In this document: in pieces, positions 1-5,818 of the stretch
How positions within the stretch are numbered: position 1 is the stretch's first letter
How the letters are laid out: each line of letters starts with the position of its first letter
Assembly (NCBI GenBank): GCA_027031305.1
Contig: JALVRJ010000129.1
Span: 1-5,818 of the forward strand
Length of the DNA: 5,818 bases
Source: Hyphomicrobiales bacterium
GTDB lineage: Bacteria; Pseudomonadota; Alphaproteobacteria; Rhizobiales; Aestuariivirgaceae
Reading direction: 5' to 3'
Notes under the pieces: model-generated
Seen by the model: only the letters and a program-made list of their open reading frames with translations
The model's database searches: none
Told to the model about the DNA's origin: nothing
Program-made: the position numbers and the translations under genes

Positions 1-1910
1 GATTTCCACCAGGCGCACCTTCAGCGCCGGGGCGGCGGGATCCTCCGGCACAAAGGTGCCCCGTGCTCCTTCCCGCAAGCGGCCGATGACGGTTTCCGGC
101 GCCAGCGCGGCCACCTTGCGCGCTCCGGGCGCGACGATGCGCGCCAGCATCAGCCTCGGGTTCAACCACACGCCGGGGCGCAGGCCCTCGGCCCCTGTCG
201 CACCTCTCCGTTGACAGTGGCCCGCAAACGCAGCCGCTCGCGCCGTTCCTTCAAGCCTTCGAGCTTCGCCCGCAGACGCTGGCGCTCGCGCTTGAGCACG
301 TCGATGCCTTGCAGGTCCTCACGGTTGGCAACCATGCGGGCCAACTTGCTCTCCACCAGTTTCATGCGCGACCGCGTTGTGCGCCATTCGTATTCCAGCT
401 CGTCGGAGGTCAGCTCCGCCAGCACCTGCCCCTTTCTCACCTTCATGCCGGGGGCGAGCATCAACTTCACGACACGCGCAGGCTCGGGGGCGAAGACCTC
501 CTGCTCCCTTTCCGCCAGCAGCACCGCCGGAAGGCCGGTGCTGCGCCAAATGGGCGCGAACAACAACGCCAATATCGCCATTCCCACGATTAACAAGCGT
601 ATTGGACGGCCTCGGGTCATGATGTCCTCCCGTTCCTTCCACCAGCTTCTCACCACGTTGACCACTGGCCGCAGCACGAACCACCATATCTCCACCGCCG
701 CCAGGAATATGCCCAGCACCTTGGGAAAGGCGTGATAGACAAGCAGGGCGATGCCGGTGAACAGGAAAAAGCGGTAGGTCCAGGTGGCGAATGCATAAAG
801 GATGAGTCCGCGGTGCAAACGCGGCGGCAACTCTTCCGGCGGAGGCTCGCGAAAGCCCAGAAGCACCTTCCTGAGCCACCACAAAGCCAGCGCGAAGGCG
901 CGCGGTTGCAGGTTGTGCATCCGCAGCAAGTCGGCCAGGATGTGATAACCGTCGAAGCGCATGAAGGGGCTCATGTTCACCAGCAGGGTGGTGAGCAGGC
1001 TGGCGGTTGCGACGAAAAAGGCGGCGGTGCGCACCGGACCCTCGGGAGCAATGCCCCATACGAACAGCGCGATTCCCGCCAGGGCCAGCTCCACCAACAT
1101 GCCACCCATGCCGATGAGCAGGCGGGCGCGGCGGTTCTTCAGGCGCCATGCATCGGTGACATCGGTGTAAAGCATGGGCGCCATGACCAGAAAGGCGATG
1201 CCCATGTGCGGCACCCTGACGCCGAAGCGGGTGGCGATGAAGGCGTGCCCCAGCTCGTGCGCGACCTTGACGATCAGGATCGTCAGGCCGAACAACACCA
1301 ATCCCTCGAGGTTGACGAAGCCCATGAAGGTGGCCCTGAACTCGTCCCACTGCTTCAGCGTCAACCACAGGCCTAGAGCGGAAATGACCAGCAACAGCGC
1401 CAGCCCGGCGCGCGAGCCCATCCAGCGCACATGGGGGAAGGCGGCCTCGAGGAAACGCTGCGGACGCACCAACGGCACACGAAAGAAAAGATAATGATGC
1501 AGCAGCCACTTCAGGGGGCTTTGGCGGTTGCGCCGCCATGTCTCGAATATCTTGCGCCAGCCTCCGAATTCGGGTTGTGTCAGCCCGGCGTTTTCAAGAA
1601 AGGTAACCAGCTCGATGATGTCGTCCGGTTCGGCGTGGATGCCGAAACGTTGCCGCAAGCAGGCACGCACGCCCCCCACGGTACCAGCTTTCCAGCAAAA
1701 CAGCGCGCGTACCGCCAGCAAGGAGACGCGAAAAAAACTATTGCGCACGGGATCGTGAACAAGGTGTCCACCGGACCAGCCGGCGTCTTGCGCCGCCTCC
1801 TGGATCCGCAGCTCCGGCCGCAATGCCGGCAGAGGCGTGTCGTCCGGATCGAGGTCAGGCGCGCACGCATCACCCCCTGGCATCACATGGTTGGCGTTGG
1901 TGGGCGACAT
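1..1910 (-). CDS. PqqD-like/M50 site-2-protease-like membrane protein with HlyD-type C-terminus (frameshifted, 3' partial)
   Basis: Without correction the frame stops at 164-162, giving 582 aa. Moving to the -1 frame at 192 adds 64 residues, open to the left edge, that finish an adaptor domain. The N-terminal part (about 38-112; VHDPVRNSFFRV to FLENAGLTQ) resembles the PqqD-like winged helix common at the front of this family. Membrane helices lie at about 166-186, 200-226, 236-250, 262-288, 293-312, 366-392, 398-420 and 435-454. The zinc site is intact: HELGH at 218-222 and, in the later helix, N312-P315 with FDGYH at 319-323, whose Asp320 is the expected third ligand. After the last helix come a lipoyl half (about 470-500; LAPGMKVRKGQVLAEL), a coiled coil (about 503-562) and the returning half RLRATVNGEV, where the frame breaks. 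The start is supported by the SD 6 nt upstream. Relatives are annotated as peptide zinc metalloproteases or M50-HlyD fusions of export systems. Whether this one cleaves a substrate or acts as a transporter scaffold is unknown. Confidence 0.85.
192..195 (-). other. Frameshift site in a G4 run of the M50-adaptor gene
   Basis: The minus strand reads GTG CGA CAG GGG CCG AGG and meets TGA at 164-162. One extra G in the run, or a -1 slip on the GGG codon, gives VRQGAEGLRPGVWLNPRLML. This is the sequence expected after the returning lipoyl strand of such adaptors, and it stays open to the window edge. Candidate causes are a homopolymer sequencing error, a real one-base deletion or slippage. Confidence 0.85.
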
Positions 1911-1916
1911 GAGTCA

Positions 1917-1924
1917 CTCCCCCC
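1917..1924 (-). promoter_or_regulatory. Ribosome binding site of the M50-adaptor gene
   Basis: On the minus strand GGGGGGAG lies 6 nt upstream of the ATG at 1910-1908. This favours that start over the internal Met10. The 68-nt gap between this gene and the previous stop (1911-1978) holds no terminator-like hairpin and no convincing promoter, so read-through transcription is likely. Confidence 0.7.
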
Positions 1925-1978
1925 GGGCAATCAGGCACGAGAAAGCTGCCGCCACATGCAAACCGGATGCGCTCATGC

Positions 1979-3526
1979 TCACCATCCCCAGAACTGGCGA
2001 ATGGCGGCGATGGGCCGGCGCAACAGGTAAAAGCCCAGAGGCACCTTTTCGCCGAAAACCTGGGCGGAACCACGAAAGCCGATGCGCAACAGCCGCTTGA
2101 GCTCGCGTTGCTGCTCCTCCGTCGTGGCCAGTGGATCGGCGATGATGCGGAAAGCCAGCAGTCCACCGGGTATTTCCTCGGCATGGAAGCTGGCCCAGCG
2201 CACCTTCGCCTCGATGGCGCTGAGCGGATCTGCGTCAAGAAAAACCTTCACCCGTCCCCCCTCGCGGATGGCGATGGAATCGCTGACCGGCAGGTCAACG
2301 CGAAAGACCACGCGCGAGGGATCGGCCAGCTCCATGATCTTCTCCCCCGTTTTGACCGGCTTGCCGATAAGCCGGGCTCGGTCGGCGAAGATGACGACGC
2401 CTTCCTGCGGGGCGGCGACATGGACGCGGGCGAGCAGGCGCTCGGCATATTCCCGTTCGGCATGGGCCAGCTCCAGCTCAGTGCGGGCCTCGGCCAATTG
2501 CTCGCGTGCGCGAGGGTTGGTGAAGGCGGCCTTGCGCAAGGTGGCGAGGCGGGCGCGGGCCACCTGCTCGCGGCGGGCGGCAATCTCGGCTTCGGCCCGA
2601 AGGCGCGTGGCGTCGATGCGAAACAGCTCCTGGCCCTTGCGTACCCGGGTGTTGGGAGATACCGCGACGGCGGCGATCACTCCATCGAGCGGCGCGGTGA
2701 TGGGCAATGGCTTGTCTGCCACCACCTCCACCGGCGCCACCGCCGTCATGGGCACGGGAATGAACATGGCCAGCAAGAGGAGAACGAGCCCGCCAAGCCA
2801 CAGCTTGCGCGGGATGCGCACCCGCTCGAACAATGACCGTGGAGCCAGCGCACGCACGGCCTGACCCGTGGCCCCGGCGAGGCGGGCGCCGATGACGGCA
2901 TCGGCCTCGCGCCATGGCTCGGCCCGCATGAACATAAGCGCGGCGAAGGGTCTGCCCTCGCGGTCGCGCAGAAGGTGCCAAAGCGCGTGGCGAAAAGGCC
3001 AGTCCTCAAGCCCCGGCGCAGGGTCGTCGCCAGCCAGTTGCAGGAGATCCTCGCGCAGCGTATCGACGGCGCCATGCTTCGTGGCATCCTCGCTCTTGCG
3101 CAACAATTGGCTGGCCAATCGCTCCAGCGCGCGCACCAATGGCGCCTGTCTGTCCACCTGAGCGAGGCCGGAGAAAGCAGTGATCCTCGCCTTGCCGCGC
3201 TTGTCGAGGCTGATGAAGGCGGCCTGGGAAAACGGCAGGAGCTGGCGGAACTCGTTGACGGCGAACAATTCCACGGCGCGCCTGTCCGGCAATTCCCGCA
3301 GTTCACCTTCCAGTCGCAGCAACATGGCAAGGCGCGCGTTGGCACCGGCGCCACCTCCCGGCTTGCCGCCCTGGCCGTCATCGGAGGAGGCAGGGGCGGA
3401 GGAGGCGCTCTTCGGGCCCCCTCCACCGGCCGCCGGATGCCCCCCGGCCGCTATGCCCTTGATGGTGGAATCCGCCTGGCGGGATGATGATTCGGCTTGT
3501 TGCCGAAAAACCTTTTGTGGCCGCAT
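1979..3526 (-). CDS. GAF-like domain fused to a HlyD-type periplasmic adaptor, 515 aa
   Basis: This is a second adaptor with an added cytoplasmic part. Residues 1-60 are a Gly/Ser/Ala/Pro-rich, probably disordered tail. Residues about 62-225 look like a GAF-type sensor domain: an initial helix (RLAMLLRLEGELREL), the strand AAFISLDKRGKARITAFSG, a long helix, then GRPFAALMFMRAEPW. This assignment rests on pattern only. One membrane segment follows at about 241-259 (KLWLGGLVLLLLAMFIPVP). The periplasmic adaptor follows: APLDGVIAAVAVSPNTRVRKGQELFRID (about 278-305) is the first lipoyl half, 306-366 is a coiled-coil hairpin rich in Arg, Ala and Glu, VHVAAPQEGVVIFADRA (368-384) is the returning half, and a beta-barrel runs from about 403 to 492. 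The start at 3526 is set by its SD, 2 nt after the previous stop. The inside-facing N-terminus would place the GAF-like part in the cytoplasm, where it could gate export or assemble the complex. That role is inference. Confidence 0.87.
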   Translation of the reverse strand: MRPQKVFRQQAESSSRQADSTIKGIAAGGHPAAGGGGPKSASSAPASSDDGQGGKPGGGAGANARLAMLLRLEGELRELPDRRAVELFAVNEFRQLLPFSQAAFISLDKRGKARITAFSGLAQVDRQAPLVRALERLASQLLRKSEDATKHGAVDTLREDLLQLAGDDPAPGLEDWPFRHALWHLLRDREGRPFAALMFMRAEPWREADAVIGARLAGATGQAVRALAPRSLFERVRIPRKLWLGGLVLLLLAMFIPVPMTAVAPVEVVADKPLPITAPLDGVIAAVAVSPNTRVRKGQELFRIDATRLRAEAEIAARREQVARARLATLRKAAFTNPRAREQLAEARTELELAHAEREYAERLLARVHVAAPQEGVVIFADRARLIGKPVKTGEKIMELADPSRVVFRVDLPVSDSIAIREGGRVKVFLDADPLSAIEAKVRWASFHAEEIPGGLLAFRIIADPLATTEEQQRELKRLLRIGFRGSAQVFGEKVPLGFYLLRRPIAAIRQFWGW

Positions 3527-3528
3527 GT

Positions 3529-4455
3529 TCAGGCCCCTCCCCCATCGGCCTTCATGTCCCTGATGCTTCTCGCGGCGCCATCCGAAGGTTTGCCAGCACC
3601 GTCGGCCCGTGGGAAACGCACCTTTCCGGTCATGCCCGGGCGTACGACCGGAGGTGGCGTGCCGACCTCGCCATAAACCCGGATGGTCTGGGAAACCTGG
3701 TCGACCACGGCTCCGATGCGGGTGATCCTGCCTCGCAGGCGCTCGCCAAGGCCATCGACCTCGAAAACGAATGGCTGGCCCTCTCGCAACCATTTCAGCC
3801 AGGCGGTGGGGACGATGATTTCCACTTCCAATGGGCCGCGGCGAACCACGGTGATGAGCTTGCCGCCCGCTTGCGGTGTTTCATGAACGTCGACATGACG
3901 GGCGACAACCCAGCCGTCATAAGGGGCGCGAACCTTGCACTGCTGCACCTTCAGGCGGGCCTGCCGGGCCACGGCGGCGGCCTGTTCCGCCTCGGCCATG
4001 GCCACCGCGGCATCTAGCCGACCGGCGGCCTGATAGGCCAGCAAGCGCTTCTTCGAGCGAGCCTTCAGTTTCTTCGCCTTGTAAGCGGCGTTGGCCGCCT
4101 GCCAGTCGGCCTCCAGCAGGTCGCAATCGAACTCCAGTAGCACATCCTTGTAACGAAAGGCCTCGCCCTCGCGCTTGTTGATTTTCGCCACCCGCGCGGC
4201 AATCTGCACCGACAGGTCGGATTCCGCCTTCGCCTTCAACAACCCTCGCACAGGCTGTATTGGCTGGTCGGGGCCTTCTTCCGCCGCCAGCAAGGCCCTC
4301 GCCTGACAAAGCTGGACGACCAGCAGAGCCGCGAACATCATGGCCAAGGATCGCGCCAAGGCCAGGCAATCATGTCCCACAGACCACCATGGGACATTTT
4401 GTGGCAAATGGGACTCCGACTTGCCGGCCCTTGCCTTCCTTTTTCGTTCGCCCAT
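3529..4455 (-). CDS. HlyD/RND-type periplasmic adaptor (membrane fusion protein), 308 aa
   Basis: The protein is a short periplasmic adaptor, a class that links an inner-membrane transporter to an outer-membrane channel. The N-terminus is basic and unusually long (KRKARAGK near 5-12). A hydrophobic segment follows at about 30-58, with a plausible signal peptidase I site at LLA|AEE near residue 58, so it is exported or anchored. Next comes the first half of a lipoyl-like domain (about 78-110). A short Ala/Lys-rich alpha-hairpin spans about 112-168. The returning lipoyl half contains KVRAPYDGWVV (174-184). A beta-barrel part spans about 205-262, and VSQTIRVYGEV and VRPGMTGKVRF (to about 281) are typical of RND-type adaptors. 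The length is near the low end for the family because of the short hairpin. The ATG at 4455 is chosen for its good SD. The internal Met39/Met40 would give a conventional signal peptide but lacks a clear SD. The gene starts 11 nt after the repeat protein and ends 2 nt before the next start. The transported substrate cannot be read from the sequence. Confidence 0.88.
   Translation of the reverse strand: MGERKRKARAGKSESHLPQNVPWWSVGHDCLALARSLAMMFAALLVVQLCQARALLAAEEGPDQPIQPVRGLLKAKAESDLSVQIAARVAKINKREGEAFRYKDVLLEFDCDLLEADWQAANAAYKAKKLKARSKKRLLAYQAAGRLDAAVAMAEAEQAAAVARQARLKVQQCKVRAPYDGWVVARHVDVHETPQAGGKLITVVRRGPLEVEIIVPTAWLKWLREGQPFVFEVDGLGERLRGRITRIGAVVDQVSQTIRVYGEVGTPPPVVRPGMTGKVRFPRADGAGKPSDGAARSIRDMKADGGGA
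3534..3543 (-). promoter_or_regulatory. Ribosome binding site of the GAF-adaptor gene
   Basis: On the minus strand GGGGGAGGGG lies 7 nt upstream of the ATG at 3526-3524, inside the last codons of the upstream adaptor. It decides the start: the frame is open upstream to 3793, but that stretch overlaps the preceding gene and reads as out-of-frame Arg/Gly/His-rich noise. Confidence 0.75.
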
Positions 4456-4461
4456 CGTCTG

Positions 4462-4467
4462 CCTCCC
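4462..4467 (-). promoter_or_regulatory. Ribosome binding site of the first adaptor gene
   Basis: On the minus strand GGGAGG lies 6 nt upstream of the ATG at 4455-4453. Its first base is the last base of the upstream TAG stop (4469-4467). This supports the ATG at 4455 as the start and suggests translational coupling to the repeat-protein gene. Confidence 0.75.
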
Positions 4468-5818
4468 TACTCGGCCAAGGCCGTCAGCAATTCATCCAGT
4501 GCATCCTCTCCGGTGGCGACAGTACGCTCCACCTGGTCAAGGAAAGTGGCTCCCATGCGCTGTTCATTCAGCACCTCCAGATTGCCATTGGTCAGGTCCA
4601 CGCGAACATCCCAGGCGTGGGTGGTGCCATCGGGCAGGGCCTTTTGAAGACGCAGCACTTCGTGTTGCCTGCCGGCGGGAGCGTCGATGAACACCGTGGT
4701 GGCATCCAGCTGACGAATATGGCCACCAAGCGCTCCTTGTGGCTGGCTCACGGCGAGTCCTGGCACCGGCTTGCCGGCGGTGTCGGTCATGCGCACCACC
4801 ACGTTGCCATCACCCACAACAAGAGCACGGATCTTCACACCACGCTCGGACAGGCTCAGCGACAACTCCAGCGCATGGCCGGCATAAGGATCGGCCAGAC
4901 CGCCGTCACGGTCATCGTCTTCCATCGGGTCGGCAAGGGCCTCCAGGCCAGATTTGAAGACCGTCGTATCCAACATTTCGCCAGCCCAACGGACAGCCTG
5001 GGCAATGGGGGCCTCCCCGCCGATGCCAGAGGCGGCACGGGTGTCGTCCAGGCGGTCGACCAGCTCGACAATGGTGCTTTCACTCGACAAGCCGGTACGC
5101 ATCATGGATCGCAAACCATCGGCGACTACGTTAACTGAGGATGCCAGAAGGCCATTGTCGTCCCCCTCGCTTTCGCCGCCGGAAAGACGAACGGCCGATG
5201 CGATTCCTCCTCCTTCTTCGGTATCCTCTCGGGCCCTGCGTTCTCTCTCGGGATCGCGGTCGTTCTCCTGATTCACGGTCAGGGTGAAGGCTGAGGAAAC
5301 GGTTCCTCCCTGACCATCATCAACGGTCACGGTGATGTCGTAAGGGCCACTGGCGGCCGCACCCATCGCCAAAGTGCCCACAATATCACCGGTGGCGGGG
5401 TCTATCCGCAAGCCCGCCGGGAGGCCAGTGGCAGTGAAAGTCAGCGTGTCCCCATCCGGGTCGGTGAAATATCCGGCAGTGGGGATCGTCACCACGTGGC
5501 CTTCGGTGCCTTCCACATCTGGCAGCGGACGGGTGGCCGCCGGCGGCACGTTGCTTACCGTGAAGGTGAGGGTGGTCGTCGCCGTGGCCCCGTTCGGATC
5601 GGTCGCCGTCACCGTCGTGGTGTAGACGCCATCCCCGTTCGGCCCGCCCTGCGAGGCGGAGGGATCGATGGTGCCCGTGATCGCGCCCGTCGCCGGATCG
5701 ATGCTCAGACCCGGCGGCAGGTCGGTGGCGGCAAACGTCAGCGCCTGCCCTTCCGGATCGACGAACACCGAGGCCGCGTCGATGGGCGTGATGCTCTCGC
5801 CATCGGTCACCGCCGGAT
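4467..5818 (-). CDS. C-terminal part of a large Ig/cadherin-like repeat surface protein (5' partial)
   Basis: The frame is open to the right edge, so the N-terminus is missing. The GTG at 5810 is an internal valine codon and not a likely start. About 449 residues are visible. Residues here are numbered from that codon. Two tandem repeats occupy about residues 5-86 and 96-180. Each has an acidic turn (VDPEGQALTF; TDPDGDTLTF) followed by the He_PIG hallmark LPxGLxIDPATGxIxGT, and the two hallmarks are exactly 99 residues apart. Such domains are typical of long adhesins and other secreted proteins, and the acidic turns may bind calcium. A highly charged linker follows (about 181-220). The C-terminal region (about 220-447) has a helical part, an acidic Asp-rich patch near 295-310, a beta-rich part near 313-412 and an acidic helical tail. 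I do not recognise this region as a family. I see no RTX nonapeptides, LPXTG motif or PEP-CTERM anchor. The neighbouring adaptor genes suggest that this is the substrate of a dedicated export system, which is an inference. Confidence 0.85.
   Translation of the reverse strand, partial: PAVTDGESITPIDAASVFVDPEGQALTFAATDLPPGLSIDPATGAITGTIDPSASQGGPNGDGVYTTTVTATDPNGATATTTLTFTVSNVPPAATRPLPDVEGTEGHVVTIPTAGYFTDPDGDTLTFTATGLPAGLRIDPATGDIVGTLAMGAAASGPYDITVTVDDGQGGTVSSAFTLTVNQENDRDPERERRAREDTEEGGGIASAVRLSGGESEGDDNGLLASSVNVVADGLRSMMRTGLSSESTIVELVDRLDDTRAASGIGGEAPIAQAVRWAGEMLDTTVFKSGLEALADPMEDDDRDGGLADPYAGHALELSLSLSERGVKIRALVVGDGNVVVRMTDTAGKPVPGLAVSQPQGALGGHIRQLDATTVFIDAPAGRQHEVLRLQKALPDGTTHAWDVRVDLTNGNLEVLNEQRMGATFLDQVERTVATGEDALDELLTALAE
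5271..5525 (-). repeat. Ig/cadherin-like (He_PIG-type) protein repeat, copy 2
   Basis: This coding repeat is about 85 residues long. It has the turn TDPDGDTLTF, the hallmark LPAGLRIDPATGDIVGT, and closing strands YDITVTVDDGQGGTVSSAFT. It is the last recognisable repeat before the charged linker. Nucleotide similarity to copy 1 is clear over the hallmark (5391-5466 against 5688-5763) but far from identical, so the copies are diverged rather than recently duplicated. Confidence 0.75.
5553..5798 (-). repeat. Ig/cadherin-like (He_PIG-type) protein repeat, copy 1
   Basis: This coding repeat is about 82 residues long. It runs from the acidic turn VDPEGQALTF, through LPPGLSIDPATGAITGT, to the closing strands TTTVTATDPNGATATTTLTF. 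It matches copy 2 motif for motif with a 99-residue period. It carries a longer Gly/Pro/Asn loop (SQGGPNGDG) before the final strands than copy 2 does. The edges are approximate and are set by motif spacing. Confidence 0.75.

Noticed and set aside
732..1376. Plus-strand open frame opposite the M50 membrane core (214 aa)
   Set aside because: It is Gln/His/Gly-rich, the typical antisense of membrane-helix codons, and lies over the conserved HELGH and FDGYH coding region.
1911..1978. Terminator or promoter in the 68-nt gap before the M50 gene
   Set aside because: There is no stable stem followed by a T run on the minus strand and no convincing -35/-10 pair. Only the SD is supported.
1431..2030. 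Plus-strand open frame over the M50 N-terminus and intergenic gap (199 aa)
   Set aside because: It has no motif and overlaps the PqqD-like coding region and the RBS of the M50 gene.
1967..2836. Long plus-strand open frame opposite the GAF-adaptor gene (289 aa)
   Set aside because: It is an antisense shadow of a GC-rich gene. Its composition is rich in Gly, His, Gln and Arg without domain motifs, and the minus-strand product is clearly a real adaptor.
3527..3793. N-terminal extension of the GAF-adaptor reading frame to 3793
   Set aside because: It overlaps the 3' end of the preceding adaptor gene, has Arg/Gly/His-rich noise composition, and a strong SD sits just before the ATG at 3526.
4300..4320. 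Possible lipobox at Cys50 of the first adaptor (VVQLC)
   Set aside because: Residues before the Cys (V-Q-L) do not fit a lipobox, and a better signal peptidase I site follows at LLA|AEE.
4260..5138. Long plus-strand open frame spanning the repeat-protein end and the first adaptor (292 aa)
   Set aside because: It crosses the boundary of two well-supported minus-strand genes, has no recognisable motif, and reads as a shadow.
4467..5271. RTX nonapeptides, LPXTG or PEP-CTERM sorting signal in the repeat protein C-terminus
   Set aside because: I looked for these and did not find them: there is no GGxGxDxxx series, no LPxTG, and no terminal membrane helix with an Arg-rich end.

Overview
The window is GC-rich and fully coding on the minus strand, so the genes read from right to left. 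The presence of periplasmic adaptor proteins with tight, SD-preceded spacing points to a Gram-negative bacterium, most likely a GC-rich member of Pseudomonadota. This lineage call is an inference from composition and gene content. No marker gene is present to fix it.

Layout in transcription order: (1) 5818-4467, the C-terminal part of a large surface or extracellular protein. It has two visible tandem Ig/cadherin-like (He_PIG-type) repeats, a charged linker and an unrecognised C-terminal region. Its N-terminus lies beyond the right edge. (2) 4455-3529, a HlyD/RND-type periplasmic adaptor (308 aa). (3) 3526-1979, a second adaptor (515 aa) with a predicted cytoplasmic GAF-like domain before its single membrane anchor. 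(4) 1910 to the left edge, an M50 site-2-protease-like membrane protein with an N-terminal PqqD-like domain, an HELGH zinc site and a C-terminal HlyD-like adaptor part. Its frame is broken near 192-195 and the protein runs off the left edge.

The spacings are 11, 2 and 68 nt, and each downstream gene has a strong purine-rich ribosome binding site. The four genes therefore look like one operon whose promoter lies right of the window. The arrangement suggests a dedicated envelope system that handles or exports the repeat protein: two adaptors plus a membrane metalloprotease that carries its own adaptor arm. No ABC ATPase, RND pump or TolC-like outer-membrane channel is visible here, so the energy source and outer-membrane exit are unknown.

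No RNA genes, insertion sequences, CRISPR arrays, terminators or promoters were recognised. There is no gene-free stretch longer than 68 nt.
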